10,543 nucleotides of DNA from Sulfuricurvum sp. (GTDB lineage Bacteria > Campylobacterota > Campylobacteria > Campylobacterales > Sulfurimonadaceae), in contig JAGXHZ010000137.1 of assembly GCA_024635855.1 (NCBI GenBank), positions 1 through 10,543 on the forward strand. Reading direction: 5' to 3'. A model generated the notes under the pieces. That model ran no database searches. It was given only the letters and a program-made list of their open reading frames with translations, and was not told where the DNA came from. A program made the position numbers and the translations under genes. The first letter of the stretch is position 1. Each line of letters opens with the position of its first letter. Of the stretch, positions 1-6,344 are shown in pieces.

Positions 1-836
1 AATCCTGCGATTTTATCGATGAGGTGATTGTGGATGGCGGTGAGGATATTCTAGCGTTGGCATTTAAAATCAAACAAGCCCGTATCGATGCCTCGATTAC
101 CCTTTTTTCTAATACCCGCGTCGCACTGGCTCAATATATTGCCCGCATCCCCATCCGAATCGCCCCCGCGACTAAAATTGCTCAGATTTTTTACAATCGC
201 CGTATCACGCAACGTCGAAGCGAAGTAAAAATGGCAGAGTTTGAATACAACCTTGAACTCACAAGAGCACTTTTTAGAGATATAAATCTCGATTTTCCCA
301 AACCTCTCTTGCATTTTGATGAGGGTATTTTCAAAGCATTTTGTGAAAAATATGCTGTTACTAAACCCGTGGTCGCTTTTCATCCCGGTTTCGGAGGCTC
401 ATCGGATGCTAACTGGACGCTTCGTGAATACATCGAGCTGGTATGGATTGCCCAAGAGGACGAAAACATTGATGTTGTAATGACGTTTGGTCCTGATGAA
501 GAAAAACTCTACGAAGAAGCCAAAGAGCTATTGGGTGAGAGCTCAGTTATCCTCTATCGTTCTCGCGGAAGTGTGGTTGATTTCGCAGCGTTGCTTGGTG
601 GGTTTAAACTGTTTGTCAGCACCTCGACGGGGACGTATCATTTGGCAAGTGCAGCAGGATGTGAAACATTTACTTTTTTTGGAGATTCACGGTTTGCCTC
701 TGCATTACGATGGAAAAGTATTGGAGAGGAAAAGAAACAACGCCATTTCATGATTCCCCTAAATCCTGCAGGACGCGCAGAGATGTTTGAGAGCGTTAAG
801 CAGGAGTTGAAAAATCGCCTTTTAGCACTTTCTTAA
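1..836 (+). CDS. GT9 family glycosyltransferase (ADP-heptose:LPS heptosyltransferase-like), 5' end cut off
   Basis: The reading frame is open from the first complete codon (position 3) to TAA at 834-836, so the true start lies left of the window; the GTG at 24 is only an internal codon. About 278 residues are visible against roughly 320-350 in the family, so the N-terminal acceptor-side segment with its usual G-D motif is missing. Counting from the codon at 24, the donor-binding half is typical of GT9: HPGFGGSSDANW at 120-131 (the phosphate-binding 'PG...W' block) and STSTGTYHLASAAG at 199-212, with the conserved His 206 and following Ala-rich helix. The family transfers L-glycero-D-manno-heptose or related sugars to the LPS inner core at the cytoplasmic side of the inner membrane. 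The neighbouring LPS kinase and glycosyltransferases agree with a core role. Which heptosyltransferase (WaaC, WaaF or another) cannot be said. The 3' end overlaps the convergent kinase gene by 41 bp. Confidence 0.85.
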   Translation, partial: SCDFIDEVIVDGGEDILALAFKIKQARIDASITLFSNTRVALAQYIARIPIRIAPATKIAQIFYNRRITQRRSEVKMAEFEYNLELTRALFRDINLDFPKPLLHFDEGIFKAFCEKYAVTKPVVAFHPGFGGSSDANWTLREYIELVWIAQEDENIDVVMTFGPDEEKLYEEAKELLGESSVILYRSRGSVVDFAALLGGFKLFVSTSTGTYHLASAAGCETFTFFGDSRFASALRWKSIGEEKKQRHFMIPLNPAGRAEMFESVKQELKNRLLALS

Positions 837-1563
837 GCTTTTTCTTGAAATTCTTGACCCGCTTATTGGCATCATTATGCCGTTTCATCTGGCTGATGGT
901 TACTGCCACATTAAATCCGCAAAGTCGTGCATATTCGCGTCCCATAATTTCTAGCTCTTCATCGCTTGCCCATAATTTATTAAAGTTTTCACAACCCTGC
1001 AGAGGGCTAATTTCTCTAAACTCCATTCGATTGATGTCAACAATGCTAAATTGATACCCACTCTCTATTCGTTTAATCAGAATATTTCCGGGAGAATAAT
1101 CGAGATGCCATACCCCTTTTTGGTGCAAGGAGTAGGTATAGGCAGCGAAGGAGGTAAAAATGGCTTCTCGATCTTCGAGCGGTTCGAGCAGGGGTGTACG
1201 GATTGTGAAATCGTAGTCGAAAAATTCTGAGATAAAATAACTCTCCCCTAAAAGACCCGATTCGAAAAATTCGATCAACGCAATAGGTTCAGGTGTAGAG
1301 ATGTTTAATTCACTCAAGCGAAGCGCATTATGGTACGATTTATAGGCTTTGCTTTTTCGAAAAAAAGTATACACGATACGGTTAAGCAGATGAGGTACTT
1401 TGAACGATTTTACAACAGTTTTTATGCCGTCAAGTTCAATAATTTTTAGTTCATTGCGTGCTTTGTGGATAGAGTGATTATCGTTGGCAAAGATTTTTTG
1501 AATCGATTCAAAGGAGGGCTTTAAAAATTGATAGCGATCTTGGGATTCGTATTGAATATTCAT
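796..1563 (-). CDS. LPS core kinase-like protein (RfaP/InaA/Kdo-kinase fold)
   Basis: This 255-residue protein has the core of the eukaryotic-like kinase fold found in LPS heptose and Kdo kinases. A candidate ATP-binding Lys is K52 in VVKSFK. The catalytic loop HLDYSPGN is at 153-160, with Asp 155 as base and Asn 160 as metal ligand, and Asp 176 in VDINRM stands where the DFG Asp sits. The C-terminal 30 residues are very Lys-rich, which would suit contact with acidic LPS or membrane. The inferred job is ATP-dependent phosphorylation of an inner-core sugar on the cytoplasmic side. I chose ATG 1563, which has AAGGA 13 nt upstream (a long spacing). A GTG at 1605 would add 14 residues but has no Shine-Dalgarno and would overlap the divergent promoter. 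The gene lies between a heptosyltransferase gene, on which it converges, and a divergent glycosyltransferase operon. The exact sugar acceptor is unknown. Confidence 0.8.
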   Translation of the reverse strand: MNIQYESQDRYQFLKPSFESIQKIFANDNHSIHKARNELKIIELDGIKTVVKSFKVPHLLNRIVYTFFRKSKAYKSYHNALRLSELNISTPEPIALIEFFESGLLGESYFISEFFDYDFTIRTPLLEPLEDREAIFTSFAAYTYSLHQKGVWHLDYSPGNILIKRIESGYQFSIVDINRMEFREISPLQGCENFNKLWASDEELEIMGREYARLCGFNVAVTISQMKRHNDANKRVKNFKKKLKKVLKGDFSTPA

Positions 1564-1573
1564 AAGTGAAAAA

Positions 1574-1601
1574 TTGTCCTTAAGAGCGTGTATGTTATGA
1601 T
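1574..1601 (+). promoter_or_regulatory. Candidate sigma70 promoter of the GT2-GT4-GT9-acyltransferase operon
   Basis: A -35-like TTGTCC (1574-1579, four of six consensus bases) is followed after 16 bp by TATGAT (1596-1601). The -10 box is preceded by TG plus one base (1593-1595), an extended -10. Transcription would start near 1608, about 30 nt before the GT2 ATG. The same segment read on the minus strand gives TATCAT (1602-1597), so it could also serve the kinase gene, but I see no good -35 there. Confidence 0.45.
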
Positions 1602-1605
1602 ACAC
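1588..1605. repeat. Perfect inverted repeat in the divergent promoter region
   Basis: GTGTAT (1588-1593), six spacer bases, then ATACAC (1600-1605): a perfect dyad of 6-bp arms. It sits in the 75-bp gap between the divergent kinase and GT2 genes and overlaps the proposed -10 box at 1596-1601. It could be an operator for a dimeric regulator acting on both genes. A six-base dyad can arise by chance in AT-rich DNA, so this is only a candidate. Confidence 0.35.
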
Positions 1606-1638
1606 AAAAGTGAGTTGATTGATTCTGAAAGGCGAGAC

Positions 1639-2391
1639 ATGCGTATTTCGATTGTTATAATTGTGAAAAATGGTGTAGCAACGATTTCCAAGTGCCTTGA
1701 TAGTTTGCGTACGTTCAGTGATGTTGTTGTATTTGATAACGGCTCAACCGATGACACGGCAGCCATTGCTTCATTGTATCCTAATGTTAACCTCGTAAAA
1801 GGGGAATTTACAGGTTTCGGTCCGACCAAAAACGTGGCGGCGGGCTTTGCTAAAAACGATTGGATACTTTCACTGGATGCAGATGAGATTTTAAATGAAG
1901 CTATTATTCAAGAGATTATGGGACTAGAATTTAAACTTGAGAGTGTTTATTCCTTGTTGCGTAAAAATTTTTATAAGACGACTGAAATTATACATTGCTG
2001 GGGAGCGGATGAAATTGTCCGTATTTATAATCGCAGAACCACGAGTTATAATGAAAATTACGTGCATGAACATATTTTGACCAGCGGGTTGAAGATTGAA
2101 AAACTCACAAACAGTTTCAGTCATTATCCTTATCCTAGCATTACAGAATTTATCTTAAAAGCTGACCGCTACTCAACTCTTTTTGCGACTGATAATGTCG
2201 GTAAAAAATCGTCATCTCCTGTCAAAGCATTTTTTAACGGACTTTACTCATTTTTTCGAACCTATATCCTCAAACGAGGATTTTTAGACGGATATGCAGG
2301 ACTCATTATCGCCTTTTCACACATGGTAACGAATTTTTATAAATACATTAAACTCTATGAGATGAATTTGGAGCAAAAACGTGGGAAGTAA
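1639..2391 (+). CDS. GT2 family glycosyltransferase, WaaE/KdtX-like LPS core type
   Basis: This 250-residue GT-A fold enzyme begins with the family signature SIVIIVKN at residues 4-11. Then come VVVFDNGSTDDT at 29-40 (nucleotide binding) and LDADEIL at 79-85, whose D80-x-D82 is the metal-binding DXD. The segment after it, with GPTKN at 61-65 and the HYPYPS block in the second half, resembles the WaaE/KdtX group that adds a beta-1,4-glucose to inner-core heptose; that specificity is inferred. It has no transmembrane segment and should act at the inner face of the cytoplasmic membrane. The frame is open back to 1588, but the conserved N-terminus starts at the ATG at 1639, which has an AAGG-type ribosome site about 7 nt upstream. 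The 3' end overlaps the GT4 gene by 11 nt, which indicates an operon with coupled translation. Confidence 0.85.
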   Translation: MRISIVIIVKNGVATISKCLDSLRTFSDVVVFDNGSTDDTAAIASLYPNVNLVKGEFTGFGPTKNVAAGFAKNDWILSLDADEILNEAIIQEIMGLEFKLESVYSLLRKNFYKTTEIIHCWGADEIVRIYNRRTTSYNENYVHEHILTSGLKIEKLTNSFSHYPYPSITEFILKADRYSTLFATDNVGKKSSSPVKAFFNGLYSFFRTYILKRGFLDGYAGLIIAFSHMVTNFYKYIKLYEMNLEQKRGK

Positions 2392-3469
2392 AATTTGTGA
2401 ACTGTGCCTCTCCCCTGACCTTGGGGGGTTGGAGCTTTATATGATGCGTGCTTCTCATTATTTGGGTGAGGAGTGTATCAGCGTCATTAATGAAAAAGGG
2501 AAATTGAAAAGTTATTATGAGAATACTTCTTATCGCTATATGACGTTAAAACGGCGCAATGTTTTCCTCTCATGGCTTGGTGCGAGAGAACTTGCCCGTA
2601 TTATTGATGACGAAGCCATCGACGTTCTCCATTTGCATTGGACGAAAGATTTGCCACTTGCAGTGGTGGCTAAACTCATTTCTAAGTGTAAACCCCGTGT
2701 TGTACAGTCGCGTCACATGAGAATGACCCGTTTCAAAGATGACTTTTATCACCGATTTTTGTATCGTAACCTGAACATGATACTAGCCGTGACTCAGCAG
2801 GTAAAAGAACAGATCGAAAAATTTATTCCTGAGCCGATTCGCCCCAAAACAGAAGTTCTTTATATCGGTGCCCAACAGCCCGCTATGATTACAGAAGAAG
2901 AGAAGAAAGCCCATCGGGAAGAGCTGGCTTTAAGTGAGTCATTTACTGTCGGGATAATCGGGCGGATCGAACCCCAAAAAGGGCAACATATCGTCCTTGA
3001 AGCGGTGAAAAAACTACAGGGCAAGGGAATTGACGCAAAAGCACTCGTCATCGGAGCAGCGATGGAGGAGTCCTATCTCCAAAAACTCCAAAATGATTAC
3101 GGTGATGTGGGAATTTTCACAGGCTTCACGACACAAGCGCAAACGATGATGCAGCTGTGTGATGTAATGGTATTGGCGACGGAAAATGAAACGTTCGGAT
3201 TAGTCCTGATCGAAGCGATGATGTGCGGCGTGTGTGTCGTCGCCAGTGATAGCGGCGGACCTTTGGAGATTATCAATGATGGAATGAATGGATTATTGTT
3301 TAAAACGTTTGATAGTGATGATTTGGCGATGAAATTGGCATTGTTACAAAAAGAGAGCGGTTTGCGAGAAAAATACGCAAAGGCGGGGATACAAAAAGCA
3401 TTGGAAGTGTTTGAAAGTGAGAGGCAGTTTAAAGAATTAAAAATAGGATTGGAGAACACAAAAATATGA
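2381..3469 (+). CDS. GT4 family glycosyltransferase (GT-B fold)
   Basis: This 362-residue protein has a normal GT4 length and layout. Near the N-terminus PDLGGLE (12-18) is the acceptor-side glycine loop. In the C-terminal donor domain GRIEPQKG (194-201) is the phosphate-binding loop, and ENETFGLVLIEAM carries the EX7E retaining motif at E270 and E278, followed by a GGP nucleotide-sugar loop (292-294). Such enzymes retain the anomeric configuration and use UDP- or GDP-sugars; the donor and acceptor are not readable here. The context points to extension of LPS core or O-chain. Translation starts at a GTG inside the end of the GT2 gene, with GGAG 7 nt upstream, which decides the start. The stop overlaps the next ATG as ATGA. 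Its base composition matches the left flank and is much richer in GC than the following gene. Confidence 0.88.
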   Translation: MGSKICELCLSPDLGGLELYMMRASHYLGEECISVINEKGKLKSYYENTSYRYMTLKRRNVFLSWLGARELARIIDDEAIDVLHLHWTKDLPLAVVAKLISKCKPRVVQSRHMRMTRFKDDFYHRFLYRNLNMILAVTQQVKEQIEKFIPEPIRPKTEVLYIGAQQPAMITEEEKKAHREELALSESFTVGIIGRIEPQKGQHIVLEAVKKLQGKGIDAKALVIGAAMEESYLQKLQNDYGDVGIFTGFTTQAQTMMQLCDVMVLATENETFGLVLIEAMMCGVCVVASDSGGPLEIINDGMNGLLFKTFDSDDLAMKLALLQKESGLREKYAKAGIQKALEVFESERQFKELKIGLENTKI

Positions 3470-4470
3470 AATTATGGCATGAAAAAGGTGCATGGTCATC
3501 TAGCAAAGCAAAACAAATTGCAGAGGATATATCTCCTGAATTAGTTAGATCAATAGCTATAATACGTCATGCAGCTATTGGTGATATGATGGTGCTTCGG
3601 CCTTTTTTACTTCAGGCACGAACTTATTTCCCAAATGCTACGATTACATTAAGTATTATCAACACCTATAGTTATGGAGCACCAGTTGATTTAGTGGATC
3701 GTATACATTTAGTTGATAAAAAAATTAATGATAAAAAAACCTCTTTTTTTTCACGTTTGAAACAAATTAAAGAATTAGGTGAACATGATTTATTGTTTGA
3801 TATGGCTGATACTACATTAGCAGGTATGATTTGTTTTTTTGCAAAAGCAAAATTAAAAGTAGGCTTTCCGCGTCGTCAATTTAAAAATCATCTTTTTTTT
3901 GATGTGAGTTTATTACGTTCAGATTTGGTACCAGAAGTAGAAAGTTTACTTCATATGCTTCATATTTTTGGGGCTCGAAAACAGGTTTCTCTCGATTACG
4001 GATATAAACCAGTAGAGATAAAAGAGTCACGTATAATTTATTTTATGGGGGCCTCCATGGCTAAAAAGCAGTGGCCAAAAATCTCATTCAGTCAGCTTAT
4101 TCAAAAAATGGCTACATCTTATCCTCAATATGAGCATGTTATGCTTGAAGGGATTAAAGAAGATGAAAAAGTAGATGATATCCTTTTAGCTTTACAGGGC
4201 TATTCTAATATTCGTAAAATGGAAGCACTACCGCTTGAGCAGATGATGCCTTATCTTTCTGAGTCGAAAGTAGTCGTATGTAATGATACAGGAATCAGAA
4301 ATATGGCGATTGCGGTAGAGACGGCAACAGTTGGTATCTTTTTCTTTACTGTTCCTTATCGCTATTTGCCTAAACCGCAGATGCATATGGCTGTCTTTAA
4401 TCCTGAAGGCACTCTGCCTTCTGTTGAGGCTGTTTATGAAATGACACAGCAATTGATTAATCATGAGTAG
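3466..4470 (+). CDS. Divergent GT9-like glycosyltransferase lacking the usual donor-site His
   Basis: The 334-residue protein has the two-domain GT9 layout. RHAAIGDMMVLRPFL at 34-48 is the N-terminal G-D motif that places the catalytic Asp (here D40). GASMAKKQWP at 195-204 corresponds to the 'PGs...K.WP' block, and CNDTGIRNMAIA at 272-283 corresponds to the 'DTG..H.A.A' block. In that block the usual His is Asn 279, and the 'PG' of the earlier block is 'GA'. The protein is therefore a divergent member that may use a different donor. The ATG overlaps the GT4 stop as ATGA, with GGAG 11 nt upstream, so translation is probably coupled. The DNA turns strongly AT-rich exactly here (one 60-base line near 3721 has only 12 G+C), unlike the two genes before it, which suggests separate ancestry. 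GT9 family membership is secure; the sugar is not. Confidence 0.75.
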   Translation: MKLWHEKGAWSSSKAKQIAEDISPELVRSIAIIRHAAIGDMMVLRPFLLQARTYFPNATITLSIINTYSYGAPVDLVDRIHLVDKKINDKKTSFFSRLKQIKELGEHDLLFDMADTTLAGMICFFAKAKLKVGFPRRQFKNHLFFDVSLLRSDLVPEVESLLHMLHIFGARKQVSLDYGYKPVEIKESRIIYFMGASMAKKQWPKISFSQLIQKMATSYPQYEHVMLEGIKEDEKVDDILLALQGYSNIRKMEALPLEQMMPYLSESKVVVCNDTGIRNMAIAVETATVGIFFFTVPYRYLPKPQMHMAVFNPEGTLPSVEAVYEMTQQLINHE

Positions 4471-4479
4471 GAGAAAAAC

Positions 4480-5151
4480 ATGGCATTTAAAATGGGAAAA
4501 ATAGCCAATTTGATCCGTTATGCAGCAGGACTTCCTAAAAGTATTTATGTCAATTTTCGTGTTTTACCATTTTCACAGGCGGTACGACTTCCTATCATTG
4601 TTTCTCGTAAGACAAAACTTCAATCATTATCAGGAGAAGTTCATTTAGAAAACATTAAAACTGGAATGGTCCGTATTGGTTTTGGTAATATAGAAATGCT
4701 TGATTATAGGTATCAGCGAACTTTATTGTTTTTAGAAGGGAGTATTACTTTTAGGGGAAAATGTAAAATTGGAATGGGATCAAGATTGATAGTTACCGGT
4801 GCACTGGAGTTAGGAGAAAATTTTCTGATTTCAGGTGATGGCACAATTATTTGCAATAAAAAAATTATTATTGGAAATAACTCTCAAATGGCGTGGGAAT
4901 CAATCATAATGGATACCGATCATCATCAAATTTATGACGAAGATGGAATTTGCATTAATGAAGACAAGGAAGTGGTTTTAGGAAATAATGTATGGATCGG
5001 AGCAAGAAGCTTTATCCTTAAAGGCAGCCACATTAATGATGGGTGCATTGTGGGTGCTAACACAATGATTACAAAGTCTTATGATGAAAAAAAGGCAATT
5101 ATTGCAGGAAATCCATCACGCATTGTTAAGTATAATATAAATTGGAAATAA
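4480..5151 (+). CDS. Left-handed beta-helix (hexapeptide) acyltransferase, sugar O-acetyltransferase-like
   Basis: The 223-residue protein shows imperfect hexapeptide repeats with periodic I/L/V-G-x-x spacing from about residue 85 to 200, the mark of the left-handed beta-helix acyltransferases (maltose/galactoside/serine acetyltransferase type). The likely catalytic loop is MDTDHH (144-149), with a His in the usual place. NNVWIGARSFILKG (169-182) is the canonical coil after it, and AGNPSRIVK (209-217) is the closing segment. The inferred role is transfer of an acetyl (or other acyl) group from acyl-CoA to a hydroxyl or amino group of a sugar in the glycan. The N-terminal 60 residues are extra compared with short family members. 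The start is fixed by AGGAG 6 nt before the ATG; this Shine-Dalgarno overlaps the TAG stop of the GT9 gene. It is the last gene of the plus-strand operon and very AT-rich. Confidence 0.82.
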   Translation: MAFKMGKIANLIRYAAGLPKSIYVNFRVLPFSQAVRLPIIVSRKTKLQSLSGEVHLENIKTGMVRIGFGNIEMLDYRYQRTLLFLEGSITFRGKCKIGMGSRLIVTGALELGENFLISGDGTIICNKKIIIGNNSQMAWESIIMDTDHHQIYDEDGICINEDKEVVLGNNVWIGARSFILKGSHINDGCIVGANTMITKSYDEKKAIIAGNPSRIVKYNINWK

Positions 5152-5168
5152 AATTTAAATTTCCCAGT
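5141..5168. terminator. Inverted repeat at the convergent junction, possible bidirectional terminator
   Basis: GGAAAT (5144-5149) and ATTTCC (5159-5164) form a dyad centred on 5154, between the two convergent stop codons that are only 3 bp apart. The dyad exists because both proteins end in the same Ile-Asn-Trp motif, so their codons mirror each other across the junction. The stem is short and AT-rich and lacks a GC-rich core with a clean U-run, so termination activity is only a possibility. Confidence 0.25.
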
Positions 5169-5703
5169 TGATTTCTGATTTTACTACTTTTGCAGGGACT
5201 CCTACTGCAATGGAGTGTTCAGCGATTGACTTGGTCACGAGTGAATGGATGCCAATAATACTATAATTCCCTACAATAGTTCCCTTTAATACAGTAACAT
5301 TATCGGCAAGCCAGACATGCTGTCCAATGGTAATATTTTGAGCTGGGTTAATTCGGTCGCTCTTATGAAAAATAGGATGCCCGTCGGATGTTAAAATATT
5401 GACATTACGTGAAAACATACATTCATCTCCAATGATAAGATGAATATTCTCTTCTTTTGCACTAAGATAGCATCCATGCCCGATAACGCTTTTTTTACCT
5501 ATTTCAATGGAACAGTTATTTCCAACGATTTCAATCAATACGTGTCGTAGTCTGCATCCATCACTAATTTTTAGAGTATTGTTTTGTCCTTTTATCAAGA
5601 TAGTGCAATGTGCCAATCCTGCCGTTTTGGCTATATCAAGATGATTGTTTCTTTGAATTTTAATTTTATTTCGAATCTTATGCAAGAGGAGTGAAAAAAA
5701 CAT
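5155..5703 (-). CDS. Hexapeptide-repeat acyltransferase (WbbJ-like)
   Basis: This 182-residue protein has left-handed beta-helix repeats over most of its length. The catalytic-site loop TSDGHP is at 105-110, with His 109 the likely general base. GQHVWLADNVTVLKG (127-141) is the standard coil after it, and AVGVPAKVVK (166-175) closes the helix. It belongs with O-acetyltransferases of capsule and O-antigen clusters; the substrate is inferred to be a glycan sugar and acetyl-CoA the donor. The start ATG has AGGA 7 nt upstream, and that site overlaps the TAG stop of the DUF1919 gene 8 nt away, so it is the third gene of the ligase operon. It ends with the residues EINWEI, like the NINWK end of the acyltransferase facing it, which suggests the two share ancestry at least in this last coil. 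AT-rich like its neighbours. Confidence 0.82.
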   Translation of the reverse strand: MFFSLLLHKIRNKIKIQRNNHLDIAKTAGLAHCTILIKGQNNTLKISDGCRLRHVLIEIVGNNCSIEIGKKSVIGHGCYLSAKEENIHLIIGDECMFSRNVNILTSDGHPIFHKSDRINPAQNITIGQHVWLADNVTVLKGTIVGNYSIIGIHSLVTKSIAEHSIAVGVPAKVVKSEINWEI

Positions 5704-5711
5704 ATATTTTC

Positions 5712-6344
5712 CTATAGATTATTGATAATAGAGACAATGTTGTATTCTCTTTCTGAATGCTTCCATTCATCTCGCACCATTGTAGTATTTTTAAAATAAG
5801 GCAAGTATATATTGCTTTTAAAGTGTGGAAAGGGTTTTGCCGTAAAACAAATTTTATTCCTATATGGTAAGGCTTCAAACCTTTGGATTAATTCATCGGA
5901 ACAAAGTTCACTGTCACTAAATTTAAAAAGTAACTTATTATAATTGATTCGTTTAATGCGCTCTTCCCATTTTTCTCTTGCTTCATTTTCACTCTTATAA
6001 TGTAGAAAATGAATTTCTATTCCTTCTCCTATAACTCCGATTGGATATTCTAAACCCAAGTATTCCCGCTCTTTTAATTCACCTATATGTTTGGACTCTT
6101 GCTGGGAAATAAAGTATATAGCATTAAAAAGATTTGGAGAAAAGTTTTCGAGCATACGGATATAATCTTCTGCAAAAATGAGTAAATTTACAAAGGGAGA
6201 TTGATAAGGAAGATCAAACTTTTTATATATAAAAGTTCCCCAACAATTATTGGAAATAATGGTGAAATCTGTTTGTTTTAGACGTAATCGACTGAGCTTT
6301 CCTTTGATTTTCTTTTCGATATTTCGAATAAAGTTGATCCTCAT
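5712..6344 (-). CDS. DUF1919 family protein (exopolysaccharide/glycan-associated, function unknown)
   Basis: The 210-residue protein matches what I know of the DUF1919 family. It has FTIISNNCWGTFIYK at 27-41 (the ISNNCWG hallmark), LPYQSPFVNL at 45-54, IHFLHY at 111-116 and an EKWEERIKRIN block at 125-134. The family recurs in polysaccharide clusters and has no established reaction, so I assign none. I see no signal peptide and no membrane segment; a short basic stretch (K11-K23) opens the protein, so it is probably cytoplasmic or membrane-associated. The frame is open to 6440, but ATG 6344 has AGAGGA 6 nt upstream and overlaps the stop of the ligase gene as ATGA; the added upstream residues would lie inside the ligase gene and are not family-like. 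Placed between the ligase and an acyltransferase, it most likely modifies or transfers part of the surface glycan. AT-rich. Confidence 0.72.
   Translation of the reverse strand: MRINFIRNIEKKIKGKLSRLRLKQTDFTIISNNCWGTFIYKKFDLPYQSPFVNLLIFAEDYIRMLENFSPNLFNAIYFISQQESKHIGELKEREYLGLEYPIGVIGEGIEIHFLHYKSENEAREKWEERIKRINYNKLLFKFSDSELCSDELIQRFEALPYRNKICFTAKPFPHFKSNIYLPYFKNTTMVRDEWKHSEREYNIVSIINNL

Noticed and set aside
1588..1638. N-terminal extension of the GT2 gene back to the start codon at 1588
   Set aside because: The extension precedes the conserved SIVIIVKN start, has no ribosome site and would place coding sequence over the promoter and dyad; ATG 1639 fits the family.
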